64,000 bases of DNA, from positions 558,001 to 622,000 of the forward strand of contig VLTN01000003.1 in assembly GCA_008330645.1 (NCBI GenBank), written 5' to 3'. Positions 31,301 to 40,345 of the stretch are shown in pieces. Every line of letters starts with the position of its first letter. Positions within the stretch are counted from its first letter, which is position 1. Both the position numbers and the translations under genes were made by a program. The notes beneath the pieces were generated by a model. It worked only from the letters and a program-made list of their open reading frames with translations, ran no database searches and was not told the origin of the DNA. The stretch is from Cafeteria roenbergensis. Taxonomy: Eukaryota; Sar; Bigyra; Bicosoecida; Cafeteriaceae.

Positions 31301-32049
31301 GTGCAAAAGTACCCCAAGTTGCCGAGCACGAAGCGCAGCCGCTTCACAGTCTCTGAGGGCTCGGCGGGGGCGCTGTCGACTTGCCAGACTTTGTTCTTGC
31401 CCGCCTGGTCCGCAAGCTCCTGCTCGATGCGCTTGGCCTTGCCCTGCACCGCGTTGGGCCCCATGGAGGGCGCGCGCCGCTTGAGCACGTCCGAGAAGAC
31501 GCGGAACCTCCTCGAGGCGGCGCTCGAGGAGCTGAAGCCCCGGGTCCCGCCGCCGGGCCGGGAACTGACAGCCGGAAGCTCGCCGAGCGCACCGCTGCGC
31601 GCACGCTGCAGCGCCAGCCTTGCGCCGCCGCTGCGGGCTGGACCGGCAGTGCCCGAGTCGTACGCCGCGGCCCAGGCGTCGGCGTAGCGGCGCACGGCGG
31701 CCGCGCTGGCGTGCTGCCCCTGCGCGGCCATGGCTTGCTCGGCCCCCGCGCAGACAATCACGTGCGCCCGCTCCAGCGCGGCAGCCACGACGGCCTGCTC
31801 ACGGGGCGCGATGGATTCGACCGCGGCCGCGATGCGCTGGCTGGGCGAGGCCGGCGGCCGCCCCCGCGCGCCTGCCGCGCAGGCGCCCCTGAGCGCGGGG
31901 ACGGCTGCCTCCGCGGCCCGTGCGCATGACGCAGCAGGCGCCGCCGCGCGGTGAGTCCGAGGCCTGCGCCCGATGGCTCGCGCTTTCGCCGTCGGCGGCG
32001 CCAGCCCTGCGCGCAGTCCTCGGGACGCGGCTGACCCGGCAACTCGCAT
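28336..32049 (-). CDS. Popeye-domain (POPDC-like) membrane protein with a large insert in the cyclic-nucleotide fold
   Basis: Popeye proteins are membrane-bound cAMP sensors in animals, with relatives in some protists. From ATG 32049 the product has 1237 residues; the frame is open to 32619 but that part lacks protein character. Residues about 236-303 hold the family's hydrophobic spans (VLGNLGYFCTLLGY, LWLRALMMCSGVLTIGF, PPIWIPIFWCCVFFTINF). The cNMP-binding beta roll follows: FEGDALVLQGDP, KVVFLVSGEADLVIGGRRVA, GGNFATSLQCLLEA (to about 400). It breaks off and resumes near 1053 with RATASVLVASPEATVIVWD and MASRLLLTTRSI, after about 640 residues of acidic, Ala-rich and coiled-coil sequence. 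The DSPE signature of animal POPDC was not seen. It is head-to-head with the START-like gene. ATG 31731 is an alternative start. Confidence 0.75.
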   Translation of the reverse strand: MRVAGSAASRGLRAGLAPPTAKARAIGRRPRTHRAAAPAASCARAAEAAVPALRGACAAGARGRPPASPSQRIAAAVESIAPREQAVVAAALERAHVIVCAGAEQAMAAQGQHASAAAVRRYADAWAAAYDSGTAGPARSGGARLALQRARSGALGELPAVSSRPGGGTRGFSSSSAASRRFRVFSDVLKRRAPSMGPNAVQGKAKRIEQELADQAGKNKVWQVDSAPAEPSETVKRLRFVLGNLGYFCTLLGYTMEDMLWLRALMMCSGVLTIGFAALHSPPIWIPIFWCCVFFTINFMYIMRLLADRKEVEFSGLALDAYESAFQAHGFTPRQFQRLMQEGKGAFLEVFEGDALVLQGDPLRKVVFLVSGEADLVIGGRRVAAIKGGNFATSLQCLLEASDAAAAKEVAKRVAERQAEEQDEDDEEDVGHNGAGGGGGAAAAAAAVDLGPNPSEGGAARQAGAGAANPGGSRDGSGAAPARRGKRRLRQEAWMAAAVGDETAGPDQTGTGSGAPGPEGAAPGPDTVDQHLLQPVAASLAAGRRFNRRASRRVLAEENDDWVGGDSAPKPAAAASARGAMDDDLEAGEPEKLGDLLREAGHAFVEAGQAVGVLISEAVKERFQPSDDEDDDEDDDEEDEDDAAASEKHEAGAGAASAGGEGAPGAVAAAPARGPSASAPTLARRGRTASAGQTAEQGGEAGSSADGPASAVPASRGGADGAAGRAASDAAGSAAGGPDKPRKRKARRRRREDVVEDETGGELGQDPEELAATARARQRERRWEQRREDEQQRARKRLMGKRAGSSSQMALFVRETVHDAVEEELEELEEVQGELARRTEAEQRHTKAAAPEPDSQAASGQPEGAAAQAGAKAEGDAGQEAARGTAGPAAAGQGRSPGPTSAGGAGGAQANAAAGAAVAGSDGAVRSRHRRRRRHVEAGAADGEDAEVSFQSATAFVEAAEGRGERTRRKALERRRGAAAGQQRQAAHAAAGPSAGSGAAEEAGAPATPAAAAAPSPPPPAGQGAERPATGASVEGSAGAKPAAPPLPAGAHNRTSAHRATASVLVASPEATVIVWDLDAMRAVIEREKPMRFPAMSMVASEMASRLLLTTRSIERTYQYRKELQRRIHAGSGMLRDADRQALQAWQVANHVTREEHEEALEAVGWTPSDFQAGWSASTAKVAAAKLRQRTGQGVRASMDWFTSRISGIIHQDASSPAANVRLGTPKPENAPPEHRA

Positions 32050-32444
32050 TGCCCGCTGCCCCGGAAACCGCGGCGAGCCCGCCCAGGAGCGCTTTGCGCC
32101 TTGCTGCCTGGACCCGGGGTGCCCGAGCGCCGGCAGGCCGGCGCGCCGCGCCGAGGCGAGCTGGTGTGCCAGCGACCGCTGCCGTGATCTGGCCGGCAAG
32201 AGGCAGAGAGGGGGCTGCCAGTCGCTTCTGGCCAGCACGACTCTGCTTGACGCTGTCGGCTCCATCTCGTGAGCGACGAGTCCGCGCTCCCCCCGCAGGG
32301 CCGTGCTCGCTCCGGCGCGCGAGCAATGTCGCGAGCACCCGCCCCCACGCAGGCGCGCAGGCCGCGGCTCTTGCGGAGCGCTGCCCGGGCCTCTTGGCAG
32401 CCCTTCCTCTGGCTTCGGGCGCTGCGCATCGCCTTCCGGCCCGC
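32050..32444. promoter_or_regulatory. Divergent region, Popeye-like / START-like genes
   Basis: 395 bp between proposed divergent starts. Frames are open on both strands but show only Arg/Ala/Pro composition. No specific motif recognised. Its extent depends on the uncertain 5' ends of both genes. Confidence 0.3.
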
Positions 32445-35400
32445 ATGGAGCCGCGCGCGGTGAGCCTTGCTTGGCGCGACCGCCCGCTGCAACCTCGCGC
32501 ATTGCAGCTTCCCCTCCGCCAAGCAGGCCGGTGCGCCGAGCGATGGCCCTCGCCTCCCCCGCAGGCGGATTCGCGCTTGCCGGCAAGGGAGCCCCGAAGC
32601 ACGGTGAGGGCCGTGGCAAAAACCGGCGTCAGCTGGGACCGAGCGTCCGACTCGGGAACGGCGAGACTCCCAGGCTGACGCGCGACCGGCCGAGCGCAGC
32701 GGCCTGCGGCCGCAGCAGGCGCCCCCTAACTGACGGCCAGCTGGCTGCAGTGGAGCGGCTGCTTCCGAAGGCGGCGGATTCGCGGCTGGTGGCTCGCAGC
32801 GCTGTGCGGCAGCTCGGCGCAGCTCCGCGAGGAAGGACACGCTTGCGTACTACTGACGGCGCGTGCCTCCCCGCTGCCGCTTCCCGCACGCCCTGGTCCC
32901 GCTCCGCCCCCGCAGTACGCAAATGGCTACAGCTTCCCCGTGCCCGGGCAATGGGGCCTGGCTGCGCCGGCCACGTACGGCCACTTCGGGCCGGGGTTCG
33001 GCGTGCATGCTTCGACGCCAGCCGTCTCTTGTGATGCGGCGCCGGATTGCGCCAGACCGCCGGGCCTGCCCTCCCACCGACCTGCGACTGCCCAGTTTGC
33101 TCCCATGGGTGCGTGGGCCTCCCCCACGGGGTTCCCCTTTCACCCGGCGGTCCCGGCTGGAGCAAACCCCTTGCCTCAGTTCCCCGGGTCGCACACCCTT
33201 GCCCAGCTCAGCCATGCCCACCACCAGGCTCCAGGCCCGTACGTCTTTGGCGCGTATGGGTCCCAGCCACCCACCCCGGCGTTCCACCAAGGCTTCCTGG
33301 CTCCCCCGCCTGGCTTTGTTGCGCATTCGCAATACGATCAAGGCCCGCCAGCCGTTTCCCAGGCAATGGATCAAGTATTCCAGCCGGCTTGGGGGGGCTC
33401 CCGGGGCGAGCCGCTCGGGCGAGGCAAACGAACCAGGGAGGAGGCGCATGCGGCGCATCCTTTTGCGGCTGCTGAGGGTCAAGCTTGGGAGGCCGCAGCC
33501 GGCATCGCGGCAGCCGACGTCGGCCCCGAGACAGGGCGCGACTTCGGGGAGCGCCCTGCGAAGCGCGCTTGCGAGCCTGCCTTGCCTCGTCGGCGCACAC
33601 CTTTGCTCGAAAAGGACTTCGCAGGTCACGCGGGCGGCCATGGGCCCGCATCGCCGGTGGCTGTCGCAAGCAGCAATGTGACGCGGGCACGATTTGCTCG
33701 TTCTGCTGGCGAAGTGCAGGAGGTGCTGCAGCCTTGCTGGGTTATGGGCGGGTCGCGCTGGGCATCCGCGGCATTGGCATCCCGAGTCAGGGTGCTACGG
33801 CGGCCTGGAGTTGTTCGGAGGCGCCCCACAGGGGCCAGGCAAGCCCACGCGAGCGCGTCCGTGGCAACCGAGGAGGAGCGCTGCCCACACCGCCCCCGAA
33901 ACGCGCACGAACCGCCCAAGCTCGCGGCCCAGGAGGGGGCAACCGCGGCTCCGGGCGCATCGGGGGCAATTGACAAGAGTCTGCGACTCGAGGATGGCAA
34001 AAACGGTGCCTCGACTCGATGCGAGTCGCCATCATTTGCCAGGTTGGGCGGGCCTGGTGCACCGCACCCGCCCGCATCGCCACCTGGTCGGCGGTTGCAA
34101 GCCCTCGGGCTTGACGGACTCGTCGTGGCCCCGTCCGCGAGCGGGCGTGCTGCGGCGCCGTGGGGCAGCGACCGAAGCGGAGCGCACAGCCCGGACTTGC
34201 GCATTCCCGAAAGCCGGCTGAGCGACGGTGAAGGCGCCAACTCGGCCGCAGAGGACGACAGCTCGGCTGACGACTTTGAGGCCGAGGACGGCCCTGCTGA
34301 GGATGACGCTGCTGGCTTCCGGCGGACCGGCGCGTTCGTGGAACAGAGCTTCGGAATGCTGCCCACGGCGGCCGCGCTTCGAAAGGCCGGCGCTTCAATC
34401 CGGGCGGAGTGGACCATGGCTGCGCGAATGGCAGTCGTTTCCGCTCGCCAGCCGCGGCCAGGAGCAAGCGAGCCGTCCCCGTGCGCCTCCGTGGCGGGGC
34501 TGCTCGGAGACGCTGCTGCAGCTCGCGCCTCCGGCTTGGCCTCCGTCCTGCTGTTCACGCGCGGCATCCGCCATCGCCCGGGGTGCATTCGGCTGCGGTC
34601 GTTGGCGTCTCCGCGCGCTCCTTCTGGAGCCGCGCGTGGCCCTGCGGAGCAAGGCGCCAGTCCCGCCACCAGCCGTGGGCCGGACCCAGGCGTCCTCGGC
34701 GACGCCGCACCGGCGACGCGCCTGTTGCCGACTCGCGAGCAAGCGGACTCGGGCCGCTCCGTTGGCCGCGGCTCCACCCCCTTGTCGTGCCAAGGCCGTG
34801 GCCCGGCCCGCCGCGAGCCGGCGCGTTGCTCCGAAGAGGAGCCAGGCGGAGCATGTGACAGCTGGCTGCCTTGTGCTGGTAGCTTCGCTTCGCGCGTGCG
34901 CCTGGTCGGTGCAGGGGCGCTGCCAGTGTACAGCGGGCGGCTCGAGGACGCGCCGAGCCGCGAGGGGCCCCGGTACCCTGCCCGCAGCGGCTGCGACAGC
35001 GCGGCCCCGGAGCCAGACCTGGCCACGCTGGCAGTTTGCCGCTCGGCAGGCCTCTCTGCGCTCGGCCTAGCCCCGGATGCCCTGAACGGCGCGTTGAGGC
35101 GGGCTCTGGCGGCGGTGCGCGACGCGGACGGCTGGGCCGGCCGCCTCCCGCCCGCGACCGGAGGGCCGCTGTCCTTGCTGTGGTCGCCGCTCGGCGTCCG
35201 CAGATTCGTGGGCTACGGCGGCAAGCTTGACGGCGGCAGGTGGCTCGGAGCAGCGAGCGCGGCAGTGGTGCGTGCCGCAACGAGAGTGCCCGCGTCCTTC
35301 CTCGGCTGCGGCGCCGGTGCCTGGGGATGCGGGTCAGAGGTGGACAGCACCGGCAGCGCAAGCAACGACGACGACGATGAAGATGACGATGAGGAGGATG

Positions 35401-35561
35401 AGGATGAGGAGGACGGTGATGTCGATGACGGCGACAGTGATGTCCGTGACGATTGTGAAGCTGATTCCGATGACGGAACCAGCATTGAGAGACCTGCTGC
35501 TGCTGTGGACGGCGCCGCGCACAAGGGCAGCTCCAGAGAGCGGCAGACGGACCTGGCTAGG

Positions 35562-35593
<32 letters not shown>

Positions 35594-36974
35594 GCGGGAT
35601 GTCATTGCCCCGCCCCGGCTCCACGGACATCGCAACCACGCGCCACCGGGCCCTGTGTCTCGCGTGCACGGCTTCGGTGCCGCCGGACGGCCTGCCCCGC
35701 TGATGCTGCCTCGCGGCCCCTGCTCAGCGTGGCACTCCGCGCAAGAGGACTCCAAGCCCGACAGCAAGGCCGCCCCCTCTCCCAGCGCCGAGCCGCTGGA
35801 AGGCTCGGTTCCGGGTCCCGCCCCGGGCTCGAAGCGCTCTTCTGGAGCAGTGGCTCGCGAATCGGCGGCGAAGCCGTGGCCATTCGGCCCGCCGCCCCCA
35901 CCGCCTGCGGACCGCGACACCGATGCCGGCGCGCTTCAATGGCGCGTAGACTGCAGGACTGTGGGCCTTCCCGCCTCGCAGGCGGCGGCGGCCGTGCTCC
36001 GAAGCATGGCGTCTGGCCACCCGGGCACGCGCGACGCCGTCACCACGCTGGCGTCGGTAGCCGTGAGCGACGCGCCCGTGCTTGGCGGAGCCGCTCTCAT
36101 TGTGCAGAGCATCACCCCACTCCCCTTCCCGCTCCCGGCAGCGGAGCGCGTGCAGCTCGTAGCGGCCACGGCATGCGATGCAGCCGCGGTCGAGGCCGCG
36201 CTGGCATCGGACAAGCCGCCCCAGCTCCCCGTGCTCTGGACAGAGCCCCGCGGGGTCGTGTCTGCAGGCCTCGGGTCAGCTCCCACGGCGCTGGCACCTG
36301 GTGGAGCCGACCCCCGCGCGGCGGGCCGCATGCGGCTGGCGCTCGATGCCATGGTCTGCGCTGCCGCCAGGGCGCTCGGCGCCCACAGCCCGGCGTCGAC
36401 GCCCGCCCGCGCTGCAACTGGACCTGCTGCCCCATCGCGCAGCCCTTCGCCTGCAGCTCCGGCTGGAGCAGTTGTGACACCCACGTCGTCAGGCGGGCGC
36501 GTTGCTGTTTTGGTGGCTTCGGTGCCGCTCGACGCGCCGGGCGCCAGCTCTGGTGCAGGCAGCACCGGAGGGGCACGCTTGCAGCGGGTGAACGGCAGCA
36601 CGGTGGTGGCGGTCATTCCCACGGTCGGCGCCGGCCCGCACTCCTGCCGCGTCGTGTGGTGGACGGCGCTCGACCTGCGCCAGCTGCACTCTGGCCCGTT
36701 CCAGGGAACTCCCAACGCCGACTGCGTGTTGGAGTCGCTCAGCGTGAGCGATGTCTCTGCCATCACTCTGGTCAGGAGGTCGATCGGCGGCCGCATGGAC
36801 AACGACGACGACGACTGCGATCCGCCCTTCGTCCCTGCGAGGCCAGCCACGGTCCAGACGGCCCCGCCCCCCAAGCAGCCGGCGCGGCCGGCGGACTCAC
36901 CGAGCTGCTTGCTCCACTCCGAAGCAGCGCTGCTGCTGCCAACTCCGGCGTCAGGGCCTGCGGCGGTCGCCTGA
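32445..36974 (+). CDS. Large disordered protein with possible START-like domain, three exons proposed
   Basis: The main exon begins after acceptor CCCCCGCAG at 32916 (YANGYSFPVPGQWGLAAPA) and ends at 36974. Two tiny upstream exons keep phase 0: 32445-32459 (MEPRA, donor GTGAGC) and 32565-32603 (acceptor CCTCCCCCGCAG, donor GTGAGG). They are tentative. About 1370 residues. The N-terminus is Tyr/Phe/Pro/Gly-rich (prion-like), with a basic region (GKRTREE, AKRA). An acidic run (about 35365-35480) and polyAla follow. Residues about 1025-1280 resemble a START lipid-binding fold: LQWRVDCRTVGLP, ITPLPFPLPAAERVQLVA, LPVLWTEPRGVV, STVVAVIPTVGAGPHSCRVV. The START call rests on pattern only. No overall family recognised. 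Confidence 0.5.
35565..35595 (+). repeat. GCT-type triplet repeat coding polyalanine
   Basis: A run of GCT/GCC codons gives an Ala tract of ten residues within the START-like gene, soon after its acidic Asp/Glu/Ser stretch (about 35365-35480). Confidence 0.8.
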
Positions 36975-37583
36975 CTGCCGCAGAGTGCTAACCCCTTGAT
37001 GCAGCCCTGTGCCGAGCATGCCAGCAGCTGCGAGGCTCGTGCTGCCGAAGTTCGACCCGTTTTTGCCCCCGCCACGCCCTCCAGAGGCGGCGCAATGCAG
37101 GGACGATCGCGCGCGGACTGCGACCTTGTGGGAAGCGGGGCACGCCCACGCAGGTCTCGGCGCGGCCCTGGTCCCTGCGTCGCTGGGCCCCGCACCCCGC
37201 GCCGCCCAATATTCGAACTGGAGGTCGCCTTTGAGTCGCAGCCCCCCCCTCCGATTGATGCGGAGGAGCACGGAATAGGGACGTGGTCCCTGCCTCCCTC
37301 CTCCAGCTAGTCTGTCTTTTGCTCCCCTGCCCACCGCCACCTTGTTGGTGCTCCACTTCAAGCGGCCATTGGCCAACCTGGAGCTGCCAGGTGCGGAAGC
37401 ACAGTCGATTTTCTTCCCCCCGCCACATTCATAGAGAGTCAGCAGGCTCACAAGCTCGATTAGCAAGACCAAGTCTCTCGAGTGATAGCTCGTTGCAATG
37501 CCGATCTCGCTCACCTGGCGCGCCGCTCGAGCATGCTCGCACGCAACACGCACAAAATCCGATCGCTGCAGGGGCAACGGCGC
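36975..37583. other. Intergenic, convergent; possible small ORF at 37018-37278
   Basis: About 610 bp between convergent genes. One plus-strand frame from ATG 37018 (MPAAARLVLPKFDPFLPPP) gives 86 residues ending at 37278. Its composition is only weakly protein-like and no family was recognised, so I do not call it a gene. The stretch at about 37300-37500 is less GC-rich, as expected of 3' UTR or spacer. Confidence 0.35.
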
Positions 37584-38815
37584 TCACCCGCGGCCACCCC
37601 GCGCCCGCTTCGAGCCGCTGGCGGCCTTGGTGCTTGCTCCGCGCTTCGGCGCGCGGCCTGCACGAGGCGCCGGAGCAGCTTCGTCTTGCCCTGCGTCACT
37701 GGGCGAAGGGCCGCCCACTCGAGAGGCCGACGCTGCCCGCCGTCGCGCCATGCGCGCGGCTCTGTCCGAAGCCTGAGCGGCAGCCCTGGCCTTCCTCGCC
37801 ACCGCATCCGCGAGGACTTGGACGAGAATTTCGTTCCCCTCCTCATCGTCCTCGTCCTCGTCCTCGTCACTCTCCCCAGAGTCCTCGTCTTCCTCGGCTT
37901 CGGCCTGCGACGCCGCTGCAGCGGCAGCTGCTCCGCCGCCTCGCAGCGCTTTGACAGCCCACGCTGCGTACGCGCGAACGTTGCGATCCGCCCGCGGGTC
38001 CTTGGCGACCCTGCGAACCTCCCCGTGACAAAAGGCCAGCCAGGAGTCTTCCGCGAACTTGCCGCAGCCGTACAGCTCCGACGGCCGGTCCCACACCCTG
38101 AGGAAGCCCTCGGCAGCGCGAGTGATGGTGCGCTCCCTGTTGAGGCCCAGGGGTTTGAGCATCTCTTCCATTCCCGCCAGCCCGTTGGCTTCCGCCTCGT
38201 CAAGCACGGCTGTGGGCGTGGGGAAGCGCTCGAAGAACGCGCGAATCGGACCCCAGACGCGGTCACCACCTGACGTTCGCGAGCTCAGCACGCACCCAGA
38301 GAGAAGTTTCCACGGATCGTATCCATACCTGCAAGGCAGCTCGGGCACGATTCGCAGAGAGCTCCCGTCGTCGCGTGCCAGTCGCCCAGTGAGCCAGCAA
38401 GCTCACGTTCGTCACTGTGCACAGCGACCAGGGCTCACGTCTCTTGGAACATCTTCATGGGGCTGACCATGGGAATCCACGTCGAGCTCCTCTTGGCGTA
38501 ATATTCCTCCCAAAAGCAGCGACCTGCGGCAGCAGCGCGCGGCGAGTTTGTCGCGCTGCTGCTGTGCCCGTCCTCTCCGCTACGCGTCGCCTCCTCGTGC
38601 GTCAGCGCGGCATCTGCCGCCAGAGACACGCGCGCGCCCCACCGTGCTTCGCACCAGGAGCGCCACTTGCGGCGCCACGCGGCCCGTGCGACCAAGGCGT
38701 TGCGGGTGCGGACGCTCAGCGACGACAGCTTGACCGCCTCGCGCGGGCCCAGGCACTCCAGCACCACGGACAGCGACGCCGAGTCGAGCACCGCAAACAC
38801 CCTCGGGGCCGCCAT
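37584..38815 (-). CDS. F-box domain fused to MBD4-type HhH-GPD DNA glycosylase, two exons
   Basis: Exons, in transcription order, are 38815-38439 and 38328-37584. The intron is 110 bp (GTGAGC...TGCCTTGCAG); it splits a Thr codon, so the spliced protein reads SPMKMFQET then YGYDPWKLLSGCVLSSRTSG. The N-terminal domain (about 10-55) looks like an F-box: LDSASLSVVLECLGPREAVK, then WRRKWRSWCEARWG, and later CFWEEYYAKRS. The C-terminal domain matches MBD4, which excises T or U from G mismatches: DPWKLL, EMLKPLGLNRERTI, GCGKFAEDSWLAFCHG with the catalytic Asp. The MBD4 lead-in (family pattern SPfxLvQE) is supplied by exon 1, which supports the join. The tail is acidic, then Lys/Arg-rich (nuclear signal likely). 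There is no methyl-CpG-binding domain. 373 residues. ATG 38914 is an alternative start. Confidence 0.8.
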
Positions 38816-39169
38816 GCCTGCCTTTCCAGGCCAGCGCGCGCTGTGCTCGGGGGCAAACGGAGACGGTTTGGCTGTGTGCTTTGCTCTCGGCTCTGCACTC
38901 CCTAGTTCGGGCATGCGGCCTGCCACTCATGACGCATTGAAACACGGCGAAGCAGGCGCGGGAACGCTGCTCTTGGGAGTTCGGGACGGTGGGAGGGCGA
39001 TGCCGCCACGAGCTCTCTCTCCTCCCCCCTCCCCCTTTGCCTCGGAGCCCGAGCCCAAGTCCGCCCGCGCTGGATTTGCGCTCCTGGCGGGGGCTCGCCC
39101 TCCACAAGCCTGCTCGCCGCAAAACTGACGAGCCGACGCCCGGGGTGGCCGGGCTGTCGCGGCCCTCGC
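38816..39169. promoter_or_regulatory. Spacer between Rab-like gene and F-box/glycosylase gene
   Basis: 354 bp between two minus-strand genes: Rab 3' UTR on the high-coordinate side, promoter of the F-box/glycosylase gene on the low side. A pyrimidine-rich tract lies at about 39020-39045 (plus strand). No gene seen. Confidence 0.35.
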
Positions 39170-39862
39170 TCAGCAGGCGCAGCCGTCGGACTTGTCCACG
39201 GTCTCGTCGATCTTGATGCCGCCGTCCTTGAACATGTCAGCCGTGTCCACCGCTGCCTCGCGAGCCTTGAGCCGCTTGAGCACCAGCCGCACCACGTCGA
39301 GGAGCATGGCATGGACGTTGGTCATCTCCTTGGCACTGCAAAGGAAGTGCGCGGCGCAGCCGTTCTCGCGCGCCCAGCGAGCGGCCTTGGCCTCCGGCAC
39401 CAGCTGGTCCTCCTTGGGCAAGTCGCACTTGTTGCCGACCACAATGAACGGGAAGTCCTCGTCCTCGGCAATGTCCGCCTGCTCCTCGAAGCTCTCCTTC
39501 CACTCGCGGAGGTCCTCGAAGCTCTTGGGCGATGTCACGTCGTACACAAGGATGCAAGCCTGGGAGCCGCGGTAGAAGGCGGGGCCCATGGAGTTGAACC
39601 GCTCATGCCCGGCAGTGTCCCAGATCTGAACGTGGCACACCGTTCCGTCGAGGTGGGCGAGGCACGCCCCAAAGTCGGCGCCGAGAGTGACCTTGTACGT
39701 CTCCTGGTACTTCTTGAAGCAAAGCTGGCGCACCAGGCAGGTCTTTCCCACGGCAGCCGAGCCCAGGACAGTGACCTTGGTGTGGTACTTGGCGTCAAAC
39801 GACCCGCCCCCGCTGTCCTCAACAGCCGTAATGCGGCCTGCGCCGGTGGACGCAGCTGCCAT
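39170..39862 (-). CDS. Rab7-like small GTPase with His at the switch-II glutamine
   Basis: Rab7-type GTPases control late-endosome and vacuole/lysosome fusion. The single-exon, 230-residue product starts at ATG 39862. G1 is GSAAVGKT; switch I is YKVTLGADFG, close to Rab7's YKATIGADF; G3 is WDTAGHERFNSMGPAFYRG; G4 is VGNKCDLP; G5 is CSAKE. VYDVTSPKSFEDLREW and the DEDFPFIVVGNK block are Rab7-like. It ends CAC, a prenylatable CxC. The N-terminus has a 25-residue extension. The residue after DTAG, normally the catalytic Gln, is His (codon at about 39605), which predicts slowed or altered GTP hydrolysis. It could be a diverged Rab7 paralogue or a separate protist Rab; I cannot tell without a tree. 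Confidence 0.88.
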   Translation of the reverse strand: MAAASTGAGRITAVEDSGGGSFDAKYHTKVTVLGSAAVGKTCLVRQLCFKKYQETYKVTLGADFGACLAHLDGTVCHVQIWDTAGHERFNSMGPAFYRGSQACILVYDVTSPKSFEDLREWKESFEEQADIAEDEDFPFIVVGNKCDLPKEDQLVPEAKAARWARENGCAAHFLCSAKEMTNVHAMLLDVVRLVLKRLKAREAAVDTADMFKDGGIKIDETVDKSDGCAC

Positions 39863-40345
39863 TCGCGAGCTTGAACCCGACTGCTTGAGGCCTGCGCGTC
39901 GTCACAGGGCGGCGCAGGCGGCGAGCAAGCACGGTAGCAGCGGGGCGACGACTGGGGCAGCTGCACCGCTGGGCCCAACGGCACGGTGCCGCCCCCCGGG
40001 GAGAGGGAGGGTGGGGAGGGGGCGTTGCCAAGGGTGTGGCTGCGCAAGCCCGGGACTCGCAGAGTGGAGCTGCCCCGCGCACTCGCCGGGGTCCGCCTGC
40101 AGCCCCGGCTCCTGGCGCGCGCGGCAGCGAGCGCGCAAGCGCGGGCAGGCGGCGCAGGTCGCTCACCCTCGCCTTCAGGGGTGGGCGGCAGCGGGCGTTG
40201 ATGCGATTTCCGGCGCTGCAACCTCTGGGAGACCTTCCAGCGGCCCGGCAGAGTCGGATCCTGAGCAACGCGCGGCAGAGGAGACGTCTGCCGCAGGCCG
40301 AGGCCGCGCCGCAACACCACCGCTGAGCCGAGCCGCAGCGCAGCC
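39863..40345. promoter_or_regulatory. Divergent region, Rab-like / Cys-rich genes
   Basis: 483 bp between divergent starts. No protein-like frame in either direction beyond arginine/alanine composition. No motif recognised. Confidence 0.3.

Noticed and set aside
37018-37278. Small plus-strand ORF of 86 residues
   Set aside because: Weak protein-like composition and no family match; left as part of the intergenic entry.
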